Below are positions 1 to 10,791 of a stretch of DNA of 64,000 nt, piece by piece. Both the position numbers and the translations under genes were made by a program. This DNA comes from Nicotiana tabacum. Lineage: Eukaryota; Streptophyta; Magnoliopsida; Solanales; Solanaceae. The stretch lies in contig NC_134081.1 of assembly GCF_000715075.1 (NCBI RefSeq), positions 65,893,153-65,957,152 on the forward strand, written 5' to 3'. Under the pieces are notes generated by a model. The model saw only the letters and a program-made list of their open reading frames with translations, ran no database searches and was not told where the DNA came from. Positions within the stretch are counted from its first letter, which is position 1, and each line of letters opens with the position of its first letter.

Positions 1-209
1 TACGCAAGCAGCTCGTTTTTATTCGTCCAAAATCTCCTTTCTCACGTTTAAGTGCATTCGTCCTCAACCTAGTCATTTGTATGTTGAACGGGAATACGGG
101 ATATAATATCATTAGATTACTTTATATACTTTCAAAGTGTATCTCATATCCGAGCTTACATCAATTGAATTACGACGTACTTTTGCATACGAAAATATAG
201 GGTGTAACA
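1..209 (-). mobile_element. F: start of an LTR (TGTTACACC type), cut by window edge
   Basis: Read on the minus strand the LTR begins TGTTACACCC at 209 and runs off the window. The first 120 bp match the LTR starts at 29621 (minus) and 60552 (plus), including a shared AGTATATAAAGT stretch, so all three are one family. It interrupts the pol-side sequence of element A that resumes at 210. The other end and the target duplication lie outside the window. Confidence 0.7.
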
Positions 210-634
210 CTATGACTCGGGCCCAGAACATGCTCTAGTACAAAAGAATCCTCCCCGAGGTTACCATTTTAGGTCTTTCCCATTGTAGGTTGACACCCCA
301 AGCCAGAGGTACCTTTTTATCCTTTCAGTTTGATTGGCTCTTTTATTCCATCTGATCGGGCTCCCAGCCCAGTCGCTGGTCGATAACCATACTTCATCAT
401 CTCTCGCATTGCCATCTTTAACTTGTATGGTAACAATATACCATGGTTTTTCTCATTCTTCTCCATTCATGTTGCTTGCAGATAGGTTGACCGGCTCCAC
501 TAATCCTTCTATAAAAGGGACCACATACTCCAGATAGGTTGACCGGCTCCACTCCCCATATATCACAATCTCTTGGCAATCCCACTCGAATTTCATACAC
601 AGATGAAGATGGAAGGAACTGACCCTGTCATATG
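210..634 (-). pseudogene. Element A: protease-to-RT linker of a Tat/Ogre-type polyprotein, broken
   Basis: On the minus strand, in shifting frames, the translation gives HMTGSVPSIF and then KFEWDCQEIVIYGE. This is the stretch that follows the aspartic protease in Tat-lineage Ty3/gypsy polyproteins, after the GRPW(I) motif. That motif lies on the far side of solo LTR S, at about 3660-3690. The gene therefore once read straight through the 635-3659 insertion. A 52-bp duplication (480-553) repeats the EPVNLS-coding stretch and shifts the frame. Reverse transcriptase is not reached before element F at 209. The family is clear from context and motifs; the exact ends are approximate. Confidence 0.65.
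480..553. repeat. 22-bp direct repeat, 52 bp apart
   Basis: A 22-bp string beginning AGATAGGTTGACC occurs at 480-501 and again at 532-553. The spacing of 52 is not a multiple of three, so the duplication shifts the reading frame of the pol-linker remnant that contains it. Confidence 0.85.
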
Positions 635-1500
635 TGTCATGGCCCAAAATCATATCCCGTCATGATGGCGCCTAACACGTTTGCTAGGCAATCCAGACAT
701 AACAATAAAGAACTCAAAATAACGCAATTTATAGAAATAACATAAGTCTGGAATCTCAGTGTAATAAAATACCGCTAATACATGATAAATCCTCTCCAGA
801 ACTAGTAAATACATAGTCATAAGCTATAATACGGGAATACTAATCTGAAATGGATAAATATAATACTTTCAGAAATAACGACAACAGTACATAAGAAAAG
901 AGACGCCAAGACTGCGGGTGAGAATGCAGCTCTACCACTTCTCTAGAAACTCAGCTCAACAAGCAAATCTGCTACTGATAACTGGTCCCAACACTTGGAT
1001 CTGCACAATTAAGTGCAGAGTGTAGTATGAGTACAACCTACCCAATGTACTTAGCAAGTACCATATCTAACCTCGGTGAGGCAAAAGAAGCAGAGTTATA
1101 AATGATAATTGCTATACCTGTACAATCTCATCAATCTAACAAGTACAAAACAATAATGTGATAAAGTTTAAAGCACAGAATGAACTATCCGTGTGTCTGT
1201 ACAATTTCTCAAGTACTCTACTTAGTAAATGATATAACATATAAGGGTGATTTGCAAATAAATCATGTAAATAACCACAAAAGTTGCAAGAAAAGGTGAA
1301 ATGCAAATCCAAACAAACACTGGCCAGAATTTTCTCAACATTTCCTTTTCTGTACCAAAGCACTAATCATTTTTCCTCAATATCCATGTGTACATCATCA
1401 AGAGAGAAATATGAGAGGGTGACAGATCGATATCCACACGCAAGCATGACCAATTCAATGGGCTACCAGCCCAGTGTGGTCAGAGGCTTAATATAATAAT

Positions 1501-1626
1501 CCGCCTAGCGTGGTCACGGGCATAACAGTATAATCCGTCCCGCGTGGTCATATGTATAACAACACAATACGCCTGGCGTGGTCACAAGCATAACAATACA
1601 ATCCGCCCGGCGTGGTCATAGGCATC
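1501..1626 (-). repeat. 34-bp tandem array in LTR S, about 3.7 copies
   Basis: Units begin at 1501, 1535, 1569 and 1603, exactly 34 bp apart, and share the core GCGTGGTCA followed by CATAACA. The last unit is partial. The array lies about 2.0-2.15 kb from the LTR start, where other LTRs of this window also carry short arrays. Confidence 0.9.
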
Positions 1627-2582
1627 TAGTCCAAATCATATCACACAGAAGCAAATTTACAAGAATATATTTATATGATGAATGAATAACATATCTCATG
1701 CTCCTGGGCTTGTATAAATGACATGCTAAAGTGTAGGCATGTGCAAAGTGTGATATCATAACTCAAATTGGCAATTTCATCACGGAAATAGGAATTATCA
1801 AGTTCATTCAAGGAATAAGACTCTATGTAACCTCAAATATGGATCAAATAGTTCACAACAATGTTACAAATATGAGAAACATCATAGCTTAAAGCTTAGC
1901 AGTCAATTCTAGGCATATCATAGCCTAAGCGCAACTTTGAACATGGATAAGAACCCCATTACTTGCACATGGGCTCAAACCCCACACATAAGCGCACCCA
2001 TAGAGCGTAGCTATCACAAATAATTCAGGTAACTAGTGCCTCAACAAAGTTTAGGCAAGAAACGTACCTCAACCAAGCCAAATCACTCCTCTAACAAGCA
2101 TTTCCCGTGCGTATCGATCTCCGGACGGATCGAATCTAGCCAAAATAATGCAATACCATTAATAAAAGCCATAGGAGCTGATTCCAAAAGACAAAGCTAA
2201 GATATTTAACTCAAGTCAAAAAGTCAACCCGGGGCCCCACCCAGGAGCATGACAAAATTCAAATATTTTGAATATTCATTCAATTACAAGTCCAACCATA
2301 CCAAAATCAACCAATTCCAACCACAAATCGACCCTCAAATCCTCAAATTTCATTCTCCAATAACATAGTCCAAAAATCCCCAAATTCTATCCTAGATTCA
2401 TGAAAAATAAGCGTAATAATCAATGGGTAATTAATATTTATTAGCAAAAGTAATTAATCTTCACTTACCTCCTTAATTATGGTGAAACGTGCTCCGAAAA
2501 TCGCCCTTACCGAACTCCACAACTCCAAAAAAAAAAAAGAAAAATCTCAAACCCTTCAACATATGTAGGCTGCTAGCTAAAC

Positions 2583-2822
2583 CGCACATGCGGTCAATTA
2601 CATCGCACCTGCGATGCCGCATCTCTAAAAAATCCGTCGCAGATATGGCAAATCACTAAATTCCCGACCATCCGCTTTTAGGACTCCTAGCCGCTTCTGC
2701 GGCTCTGCACCTGCGGACTCCTTGCGCACGTGTGCTCACGCACTTGTGCCCAACTGTTCGCCTCTGCGAACTTCCGTAATAGATCCTGTATCCGCTTCTG
2801 CGATCCTTCGTCCGCATCTGCG
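2583..2822 (-). repeat. CGC-N4-GCG word cluster in LTR S
   Basis: Six exact CGC-N4-GCG words start at 2583, 2604, 2692, 2759, 2793 and 2813. Read in the LTR sense their cores are ATGT, AGGT, AGAA, AGAG, AGAA and AGAT. Further one-mismatch words flank them out to about 2945. The cluster starts about 0.8 kb from the LTR start and is CpG-rich in an otherwise AT-rich LTR. Function unknown. Confidence 0.85.
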
Positions 2823-3659
2823 GGCTCGTAGATGCGGTAATCCCTTCGCACCTGTGATGCTTCTCCAGCCCCAAATATGTCAGTATATGTGATCCCAAGG
2901 CTGCTTCTGCGGCATTGCACCTACGACAAATACCTCGCAGGTGTGATTGCACCAGAACAGGAATCATCAGCCATCATCCCCAAGTCCGAAATGATCCGTT
3001 AACCATCCGAAACACCCCCGATACACCCCGCGACCCCGTCCAAACATACCAACAAGTCTTAAAATACCATACGAACTTCGTCAAAACCTCAAATCACATA
3101 AAGAAGCACCAAAACCACGAATCGCACATCGATCCAAGCCTAATGAACTAATAAACTTCTAATTTCTAAAGCTAGTGCCGAATCATATAAAATCAATTCG
3201 AAATGATCTCAAATTTTGCACACTAGTCCCAAATGACACAACAGACCTATTCCTACTCTTGAAACCAAAATATGAACCTAATATCAACAAAGTCAACTCT
3301 CGGTCAAACCTCTCAACCTTCCAAACTTTTAATTATCCAATTTTTGCCCAAAAGTCTCAAACCAACCTACGGACGTCCAAATAAACATTCGGACATGCGC
3401 GTAAGTCCAAAATCACCATAAGAAGCTTTCGGAACCATCAAAAATACATTCCATAGAAGTCTGCACAAAAGTCAAACTCCGGTCAACTCTTCCATCATAA
3501 ACCTCCAACCTTGGGACTAAGTGTCCCAATTCTCTCCGAAACATCCCCGAAGCCAAACAAACCACCCTGGTAAGTCACAAACCCATAAATGAACATAGAA
3601 GAAGCAATAAACAGGGGAATGAGGCTACCATACATGGAACAATTGGTCGGGTCGTTACA

Positions 3660-4219
3660 ATATATATCCACGGCCTTCCTAGTAAAAGGTTGTACTAAAA
3701 CAAAATGTCCATCACTTGAAACAATATCGAAAACTCAACCGGTCAAATCTGTAAGAATAAGTGGATCTCTCTGATTACATCCTTCTATGACCCATCGAAA
3801 GCCCTCACTCTTACATGTCTTTCTTTCACTTCCCTAAAATCAATACCCAATTCTCGCAGAGTAGAGAATGGGCAAATGTTTACTCCTGATCCTTCGTCGA
3901 CAAGCACTCGAGACATGACTTTATCCCCAAACTTGACTATGATGTGCAGAGGTTTGTTATGATCTATACCCTCCAGAGGAAGTTCATTCCTTCGAAAGGA
4001 AATCATTTTTTCCTTAACCATATTTCCAATGGTTGATGCTAATACCTCTCTGATAGTATTGCTCAGCACACTTACTCCTCTTAGCACCTTCACCAAAGCA
4101 TCCCTACGACTATCGGAGCTCATCAACAAATCCATGATTGATATGTGAGAGGAGGTCTTTCTCAGTTGTTCTTCCATGGAATACTCTTTAACTGGTATCT
4201 TCCTCCAAAATTTCGCCAC
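3660..4219 (-). pseudogene. Element A: aspartic protease domain (Tat/Ogre type), broken
   Basis: An open frame at 4219-3785 encodes an upstream spacer (MAKFWRKIPVKEYSMEEQ) followed by a retropepsin-like domain with LPLEGIDHNKPLHI, RVLVDEGSGVNICPFS and RAFDGS. The catalytic triplet reads DEG where retropepsins usually have D[ST]G. A stop follows RAFDGS. The translation then resumes in frame-shifted form up to LLLGRPWI beside LTR S. Retropepsins cleave the Gag-Pol polyprotein in the particle. Only this copy retains the catalytic loop: in the two other tandem units the domain stops at the repeat junction, before it. Not functional as it stands. Confidence 0.8.
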
Positions 4220-4585
4220 CTCAGCGTCTGTTATGTTTATTCTTTTGTTCTATTCTCTGCTGTGGTTCCCTCAGTTCACATTTTCTAGAGCATAACACCT
4301 TCCTGACCTAGTCATCCCGTGAGAAGCTGCGATATCTGTCATTTTTCCCTTTCACTTTGACTGGTAAGTCTATAGAACTATTTTGTATTCTCGACTCCTC
4401 TCATTTCAGATGGTAGTGGCGGCCCGTTGTTGGTATGTTTGAACCACCACAGTAGGTTTCAACTGTATAGTAATCAATGGAATCACTTGAGGTGACACTC
4501 TTGTAGCTTCAGCATTCCCAATAGAGACGATGGTCCCCTTCAAGTCATAATTCTCGTCAAATGCAATCATGTTGGCTCCTTGGTT

Positions 4586-6437
4586 TTAGTGGTATGGAAA
4601 TGGCTTACAGTTTATATTTGGTGGAGCTGGGGTACATTGGATGGCTCCACTCTTGATTAGCAGCTCGATCTCATTCTTTAGCCTATATAAATCCTCAGTA
4701 TCATGCCCAGGAACACCCGAATGGTAGGCACAACACTTGGTTTCGTCAAAATATTTGGAGGGTTGGTCAGGAATTCTCCCTTCCACCGGGTATATCAATA
4801 CGACTCTCCTTAACCTTTCAAACAACTAGGCTAAGGGTTCAATGATTGGAGTGAAGTTTCTAGGATTACTTTCTTCAAAGTTTGGGCATAGTCTGGGTGC
4901 ATAGGCAGGTGTATTCTGGTGGATGGTGGTTTGGACTGGGAATATGGTCGTGGTGGGTTTGGATGCATATTATCTTGGGGTAGGTTGTAGTGTGGTTGAG
5001 TGTTGTAGTATGGTTGGGTATTATATACAGGGGCGTGGGTAGGTTGATGTGAGAGATGCATGTTTATGGGGTAAGAGTTGGTTTAGCGAGGGGGACTTGA
5101 CTGATAATAGGGTACGATTGTCGTTACTTCCTCTTTCTTCTTCTTACCACTACATATGGAACCAGATTGTATAGCCTTGCTGGCAGCTTGCAGTGCGGTT
5201 ATTGACTGTATTTTTTCTGATTTGATACCTTTTTCCATGAAGTCTCCCATCTTAACCAGCTTGGGAAATTTTTGTGCCATCATACCCATCATTGTTTCAA
5301 AATAAATCCCCACTTGGGCATGGATAAAATACTTGGTTATCTCATTATAATGCAATGGGGGTTGGGTGCTGGCATCTTTTGACCTCCAGTGGCGAGCGTA
5401 CTCTTGAAATGACTCTGATGGTTTTTTCTACAAATTCACCAGAGCGAATCTATCTGGAGTGATCTCGGTATTAATTCTGAAGCAATTCATAAAATCCTCC
5501 GCCATTTCCCGCCACTCTCTCCAAATCCTGGGGTATTGTCGGGTATACCAAGAAAGTGTTTTTCCTGTCAGACTCCATACAAATAACTTCATTCTCAGCC
5601 TTTCATTTCTTCCCACTCCGAACAACTTGTCACAGTAGGCCTTCAAATGAGCATAGAGATCATCCGTTCCATCAAAAATGTCTAACTTTGGAGGCTTATA
5701 CCCTACGGGCATGTCAACATCGGTATGTATGCACAAGTCCTCATAATTCAGGCTCTAGCTCCCTCGAGCAACCTGAAGATTCTTAATCTTTTTTCTCAAC
5801 ACTCGCAATTATTCAGACACTAACTCCTATTCCTTGTACTTTGCTTCTTTCTCAAACTCAACACATTGGTCGATCTTGTAGGTCACTCTAACTATGATGT
5901 GTGTGATAAAGGTGGGTTCAAAGGTGGCATATATAGGTGGAACATACCGCTCATGTGTGGAAAAAGTGACGTTGTCGCTTGAAGGGTTGTGAACTAAATT
6001 AGTGGTGGCTGGTGGATTTTGGACATAATTCAGGACATGAGATGTATGTATAGGGGTATTTGGTGGATTTCTGGGGGTTACTAGTGGTATAACATTGGTT
6101 GTGGGATTCATAGTGACGACGATAGGGGTACTGATTTGTTAGGATGCTGAAGGGAAATGATCAGGGATTGCATCAAAGGCAGGGAAGTGGGGTGGTTGCA
6201 GAAGCATCATCACGGCAAAATGTGCCATCTCCCGTATCTGCTGCACTTCTTCTCTCAGTGACTCCATTTCCTGCACCATTCTGGCAACATGTTCATTATT
6301 TCGGGAATCGTGCTTTCCCCCCGGTTGCCCTGGGTTATCGGGTATTACTAGAGTATTTCCGACCGGGTCATCGGTTATTGACATCTTTTCCCTGGATCTC
6401 ATATTGTACGGTGGCTCAGCTAGTTTTATCAACATAA
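4586..6437 (-). pseudogene. Tandem unit 1: Tat/Ogre-type gag, broken
   Basis: Frames on the minus strand from 6435 to 4586 give, in order: an N-terminal region (AEPPYNMRSREKMSITDDP, then a coiled-coil-like Glu-rich stretch), a Pro/Thr/Asn-rich spacer (6111-5827), the retrotransposon gag core at 5736-5428 (PKLDIFDGTDDLYAHLKAYC, then LTGKTLSWYTRQYP), a Lys-rich region (5355-5083), a Pro/Tyr/Gln-rich spacer (5061-4831) and a C-terminal CAYHSGVPGHDTEDLYRLKN block (4825-4586). Gag forms the virus-like particle. Stops or shifts separate the blocks. No CCHC knuckle was seen; the CAYH block occupies that position. Confidence 0.85.
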
Positions 6438-6545
6438 ACCAACCTCTTTTTTAGAGGATAAAATAAAGTAATAAAGCGAGAAAAAATGGAAAAGTAGAAG
6501 TTCGTTTTAGAGATTATAAAAATATGAGCACATAGAGCAATTAAT

Positions 6546-6762
6546 TCACGTATTCATATAAGCGCATCTCCTAAGATACGAAGGACCTCTCTTTGCTGGA
6601 GGTAGGCCTATGTCACGAATGTTTGATGAACAATCTGATTTGTGCACATTTTGATCCAGAGAAAACTTTAGATTCCATTGATAGGCTTTGGATAACAATA
6701 AGATGGGAGCGGTGGTTACAACATTATTTACAAAGTTCAAAAATATTAGATAGGCTCATAGG
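6546..6762 (-). other. Spacer between ORF1 tail and gag in unit 1
   Basis: This spacer holds no recognised domain. It encodes a short open stretch on the minus strand (WNLKFSLDQN) whose counterparts lie at 9772-9966 and 12981-13175, so it is part of the triplicated unit. It separates ORF1 from gag, which suggests two translation units. Confidence 0.5.
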
Positions 6763-6763
6763 C

Positions 6764-7220
6764 TCACCCTTCGGGAAATGAAAAGGGGCTACAAGATAAA
6801 ACGAAATCAACTAGCCATTTAATAATCGTCCTCGGAGTCACCCCCAAGCTTTCATCTTCAGGTTCCTTCTCAGGGGCCTCTTCAACTTCCTCTTCCTTCT
6901 CATCATTATTGTATTCTGGTTTTTCCTCGGGATCCTCCTTTGATTTTGTTTCTAACTCTATCTGTATGTACTCAATCACCTGTTTATCATCTTCTGGTGG
7001 TGGCAACATGTGGTTAACCGACCCTGGAACCACTTGCCGATGCATGGCAGGCGTGATGAGATAGTGGGGCAAAATCTTGTGATATATCTACAGAGCAGTT
7101 GTTGCATCCTCCAGTCCGTTCACTCCTTCTCTGCTAAGTCTGGCCAACTCATCATCCTCGTTGATTCATACGAAGTACTCAGGCGTGCACAATGAATTTT
7201 GCCCCATTTGCATCATGGTC
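6764..7220 (-). pseudogene. Tandem unit 1: C-terminal tail of ORF1
   Basis: The minus-strand translation gives MPHYLITPAMHRQVVPGSV, then PPPEDDKQVIEY, then a long Glu/Asp-rich tail that ends SLGVTPRTIIKWLVDF. It is the end of the ORF1-like gene that is complete only at the right edge of the array. Here it is cut at the tandem junction at about 7223, so it lacks its N-terminal domain. Function unknown. Confidence 0.7.
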
Positions 7221-7226
7221 AAGTAG

Positions 7227-7560
7227 TTTCCTTAACTATATTTCCAATGGTTGATGCTAACGCCTCTCTGATAGTATTGCTCAGCACACTTACTCCTCTT
7301 AGCACCTTCACCAAAGCATCCCTATGACTATCGGAGTTCATCAACAAATCCATGATCTACATGTGAGTCGGGGTCTTTCTCAATTGTTCTTCCCTGGAAT
7401 ACGGTTAAACTGGCATCTTCCTCCAAAATTTTGCCGCCTCAGCATCTGTTATGTCTCTTCGTTTGTTCTATTCTCTGCTCTGGTTCCCTCAATTTACCTT
7501 TTCTAGAGCATAACGCCTTCCTGACCTATTCATCCCGTGAGATGCTACGATGTCTGTCAT
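7227..7560 (-). pseudogene. Tandem unit 2: truncated protease start fused to an ORF1 remnant
   Basis: On the minus strand this copies the protease N-terminal region seen at 4219-4009 and stops at the tandem junction, before the catalytic loop. Beyond the junction the sequence changes abruptly to the ORF1 interior of unit 1. A protease-ORF1 fusion was therefore created, and stops close it in every frame examined. Confidence 0.7.
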
Positions 7561-7680
7561 TTTGCCCTTTCACTTTGACTGGTAAGTCCATAGAACTATT
7601 TTGTATTCTCGACTCCTCTCATTTCAGATGGTAGTGGCAGCCCGTTGTTGGTATGTTTGAACCATCACAAGAGGTTTCAA

Positions 7681-9606
7681 CTATATAGTAATCAATGGAG
7701 TCACTTGAGGTGGCACTCTTGTAGCTTCAGCATTCCCAATAGAGACGATGGTCCCCTTCAAGTCATAATTCTTGTCAAATGCAATCATGTTGGCTCCTTG
7801 GTTATGATGGTTTGGAAATGGCTTACAGTTTACATTTGGTGGAGCTGGGGTACATTGGATGGCTCCACTATTGATTAGCAGCTCGATCTCATTCTTCAAC
7901 CTATATAAATCCTCAGTATCATTCCTAGGAACACCCAAATGGTAGGCTCAACACTTGGTTGCATCAAAAGATTTGGAGGGTTGGTCGGGAATTCTCCCTT
8001 CCACCGGGTATATCAATACGACTCTCCTTTAACCTTTCAAACAACTAGGCTAAGGGTTCAACGATTGGAGTGAAGTTTCAAGGATTTCTTTCTTCAAAGT
8101 TTGGGCATGACCTGGGTGCATATGCAGGTGTATTCTGGTGGGTAGTGGTTTGGACTGGGAATATGGTCGTGGTGGGTTTGGATGCATATTATCTTGGGGT
8201 GGGTTGTAGTGTGGTTGAGCATTGTAGTATGGTTGGGTATTACATATTAGGGCGTAGGTAGGTTGATGTGAGAGATGCATGTTTATGGGGTAAGAGTTGG
8301 TTCGGCGAGGGGGACTTGACTAATAATAGGGTATGATTGTCCTTACTTCCTCTTTCTTCTTCTTACCACTACATATGGAACCATATTGTATAGCCTTGCT
8401 GGAAACTTGCAGCGCAGTCATTGACTGTATTTTTTCTGTTTTGATACCTTCTTCCATGAAGTCTCCCATCTTAACCATCTTGGGAAATTTTTGTTCCATC
8501 ATACCCATCATTGTTTCAAAATAATTCCGTACTTGGGCCCGGATAAAATACTTGGTTATCTCATTATCATCCAATGGGGGTTGGGTGCTGGCATCTTCTG
8601 ACCTCCAGTGGAGAGCGTACTCTTGAAATGACTCTGATGGATTTTTATACAAATTCACCAAAGCGAATCTATCTGGAGTGATCTCGGTATTAATTCTGAA
8701 GCGATTTATAAAATCCTCCGCCATTTCCCATCACTCTCTCCAAATCCTGGGGTATTGTCGGGTATACCAAGAAAGCGCATTTCCTGTCAGACTCCCTACA
8801 AATAACTTCATTCTCAATTTTTCATTTCATTCCACTCCAAACAACTTGTCAAAGTAGGCCTTCAAATGAGCGTAGAGATCATCTGTTCCATCAAAAATGT
8901 CTAACTTTGGAGGCTTATACCCTACGGCCATGTCAACATCGGTATGTATGCACAAGTCCTCATAATTCAGGATCTAGCTCCCTCGAGCAACCTGATGATT
9001 CTTAATCATTTTTCTCAACACTTGTAATTATTTTTACACTGACTCCTCTTCCTTGTACTTTGCTTCTTTCTCAAACTCAACACATTGGTCGATCTTGTAA
9101 GTCACTCTGACCATGACGTGTGCGATAAAGGTGGGCTCAAATGTGGCGTATATAGGTGGAACATACCGCTCATGTGTGGCAAAAGTGACGTTGTCGCGAG
9201 GAGGGTTGTGAACTAAATTGGTGGTGGCTGGTGGATTTTGGACATAATTCGGGACATGAGGTATATGTATAGCGGTATTTGGTGGATTTCGAGGGGTTAC
9301 TAGTGGTATAACATGGGTTGTGGGATTCATAGTAATGACGATTGCGGTACTGATTGTTTGTTAGGTTGCTGAAGGGAAATGATCAGAGATTGAATCTAAG
9401 GCAGGGAAGTGGGGTGGTTGCAGAAGCGTCATCATGGCAAAATGTGCCAGCTCCCATATCTGCTGCACTTCTTCTCTCAGTGACTCCATTTCCTCTGCCA
9501 TTCTGGCAACATGTTCATCATTTCGGGTATCGTGCTTTCCCCCCGATTGCCCTGGGTTATCGGGTAATACTAGAGTATTTTCGACCGGGTTATCGGTTAT
9601 TGACAT
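7681..9606 (-). pseudogene. Tandem unit 2: Tat/Ogre-type gag, broken
   Basis: It has the same block order as unit 1: N-terminal MSITDNPVENT at 9606, spacer 9330-9034, gag core about 8950-8570, Lys-rich region, Pro/Gln spacer 8280-8050, and C-terminal GVPRNDTEDLYRLKN at 7938. The gag core is interrupted by stops around 8740-8830. In the C-terminal block GHDT has become RNDT. Coding capacity is lost. Its central sequence differs from units 1 and 3 at several sites where those two agree (for example 8400-8500). Confidence 0.85.
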
Positions 9607-9771
9607 CTTTCCCCTGGATCTCGTATTGTACGGTGGCTCGGCTAGTTTTACATATCAACAAACACCAACCTCTTTTTTAGAGGATAAAATAAAGTAATAA
9701 AGCGAGAAAATAAGGAAAAGTAGAAGTTAGTTTCAGAGATTGTAAAAATATGAGCACATAGAGCAATTAAT

Positions 9772-10440
9772 TCACGTATTCAGATAAGCGCATCTCCTAT
9801 GATACGAAGGACCTCTCTTTGCTTGTGGTAGGCCTATGTCACGAATGTTTGACGAACTATCATACTTTGACATATTTTGATCCAGAGAAAACTTTAGATT
9901 CCATTGATAGGCTTTGGATAACAATAAGATGAGAGCGGTGGTTACAACATTATTTTCAAAGTTCAAAAATATTACATAGGGTCATAGACTCACCCTTCGG
10001 GAAATGAAAAGGGGCTACAAGATAAAAGGAAATCAACCAGCCATTTAATAATCCTCCTCGGAGTCACCCCCAAGCTTTCATCTTCAGGTTCCTTGGGTCC
10101 TCTTCAACTTCCTCTTCCTTCTCGTCATTATTGTATTCTGGTTTTTCCTCGGGATCCTCCTTTGACTCTATTTCTAACTCCATCTGTATGTACTCAATCA
10201 CCTATTCATCGTCTTCTGGTGGTGGCAACATGTGGTCAACCAACCCTGGAACCACTTGTCGATGCATGGCAGGCGTGATGAGATAGTGGGGCAAAATCTT
10301 GTGATATATCTACAGAGCAGTTGTTGCATCCTCCAGTCCGTTCACTCCTTCTCTGCTAAGTCTGGCCAACTCATCATCCTCGTTGATTCATACGAAGTAC
10401 TCAGGCGTGCACAATGAATTTTGCCCCATTTGCATCATGG
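9772..10440 (-). pseudogene. Tandem unit 2: ORF1 tail and spacer
   Basis: This is the counterpart of 6546-7220. The acidic tail lies at about 10230-10060 and has a deletion next to the GTTCCTTGGGTCC stretch at 10088-10100. The spacer with WNLKFSLDQN is at 9966-9772. The right end is identical in sequence to the unit 1 right end and meets unit 3 at the second tandem junction. Confidence 0.65.
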
Positions 10441-10448
10441 TCAAGTAG

Positions 10449-10780
10449 TTTCCTTAACTATATTTCCAATGGTTGATGCTAACGCCTCTCTGATAGTATT
10501 GCTCAGCACACTTACTCCTCTTAGCACCTTCACCAAAGTATCCCTACGACTATCGGAGTTCATCAACAAATCCATGATCTACATGTGAGCCAGGGTCTTT
10601 CTTAATTGCTCTTCCATGGAATACGGTTTAACTAGAATCTTCCTCCAAAATTTTGCCGCCTCAGCGTCTGTTATGTTTCTTCTTTTGTTCTATTCTCTGC
10701 TCTGGTTCCCTCAGTTCACCTTTTCTAGAGCGTAACACCTTCCTGACCTAGTCATCCCGTGAGAAGCTACGATATCTGTC
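10449..10780 (-). pseudogene. Tandem unit 3: truncated protease start
   Basis: It copies the protease N-terminal spacer up to the tandem junction and lacks the catalytic loop. It is nearly identical to 7227-7560 over its first 100 bp, more so than either is to the unit 1 edge at 4009. This is expected if the two junction-containing edges share one origin. Confidence 0.7.
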
Positions 10781-10791
10781 ATTTTGCCCTT

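Larger units (their letters stand above)
635..3659 (-). mobile_element. S: solo LTR of a TGTAACGACC-type chromovirus
   Basis: On the minus strand the LTR opens TGTAACGACCCGACC at 3659 and closes GGGCCATGACA at 635, with TG and CA ends and 3025 bp total. There is no primer site, polypurine tract or coding region, so it is a solo LTR left by LTR-LTR recombination. The flanks are ATATG (630-634) and ATATA (3660-3664), a 5-bp target duplication with one transition. Removing it rejoins the GRPW(I) protease end of element A to its linker. Internal landmarks: CGC-N4-GCG word cluster 2583-2822, donor-like GT at 2468 and 2067, 34-bp tandem array 1501-1626. Confidence 0.85.

Noticed and set aside
2656..2967. 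Open frames over the word clusters (also 42602-42952, 42565-42969, 57239-57994, 62168-62725)
   Set aside because: Their length comes from the GC-rich words, which lack stop codons. They occur in both strands and several frames, have odd Arg/Cys/Ser composition, and lie at one LTR position. No domain is visible.
6144..6437. Plus-strand frames over gag N-termini (also 9354-9697 and 12563-12826)
   Set aside because: They mirror the minus-strand gag, which has domain-level support and the right order relative to protease and ORF1.
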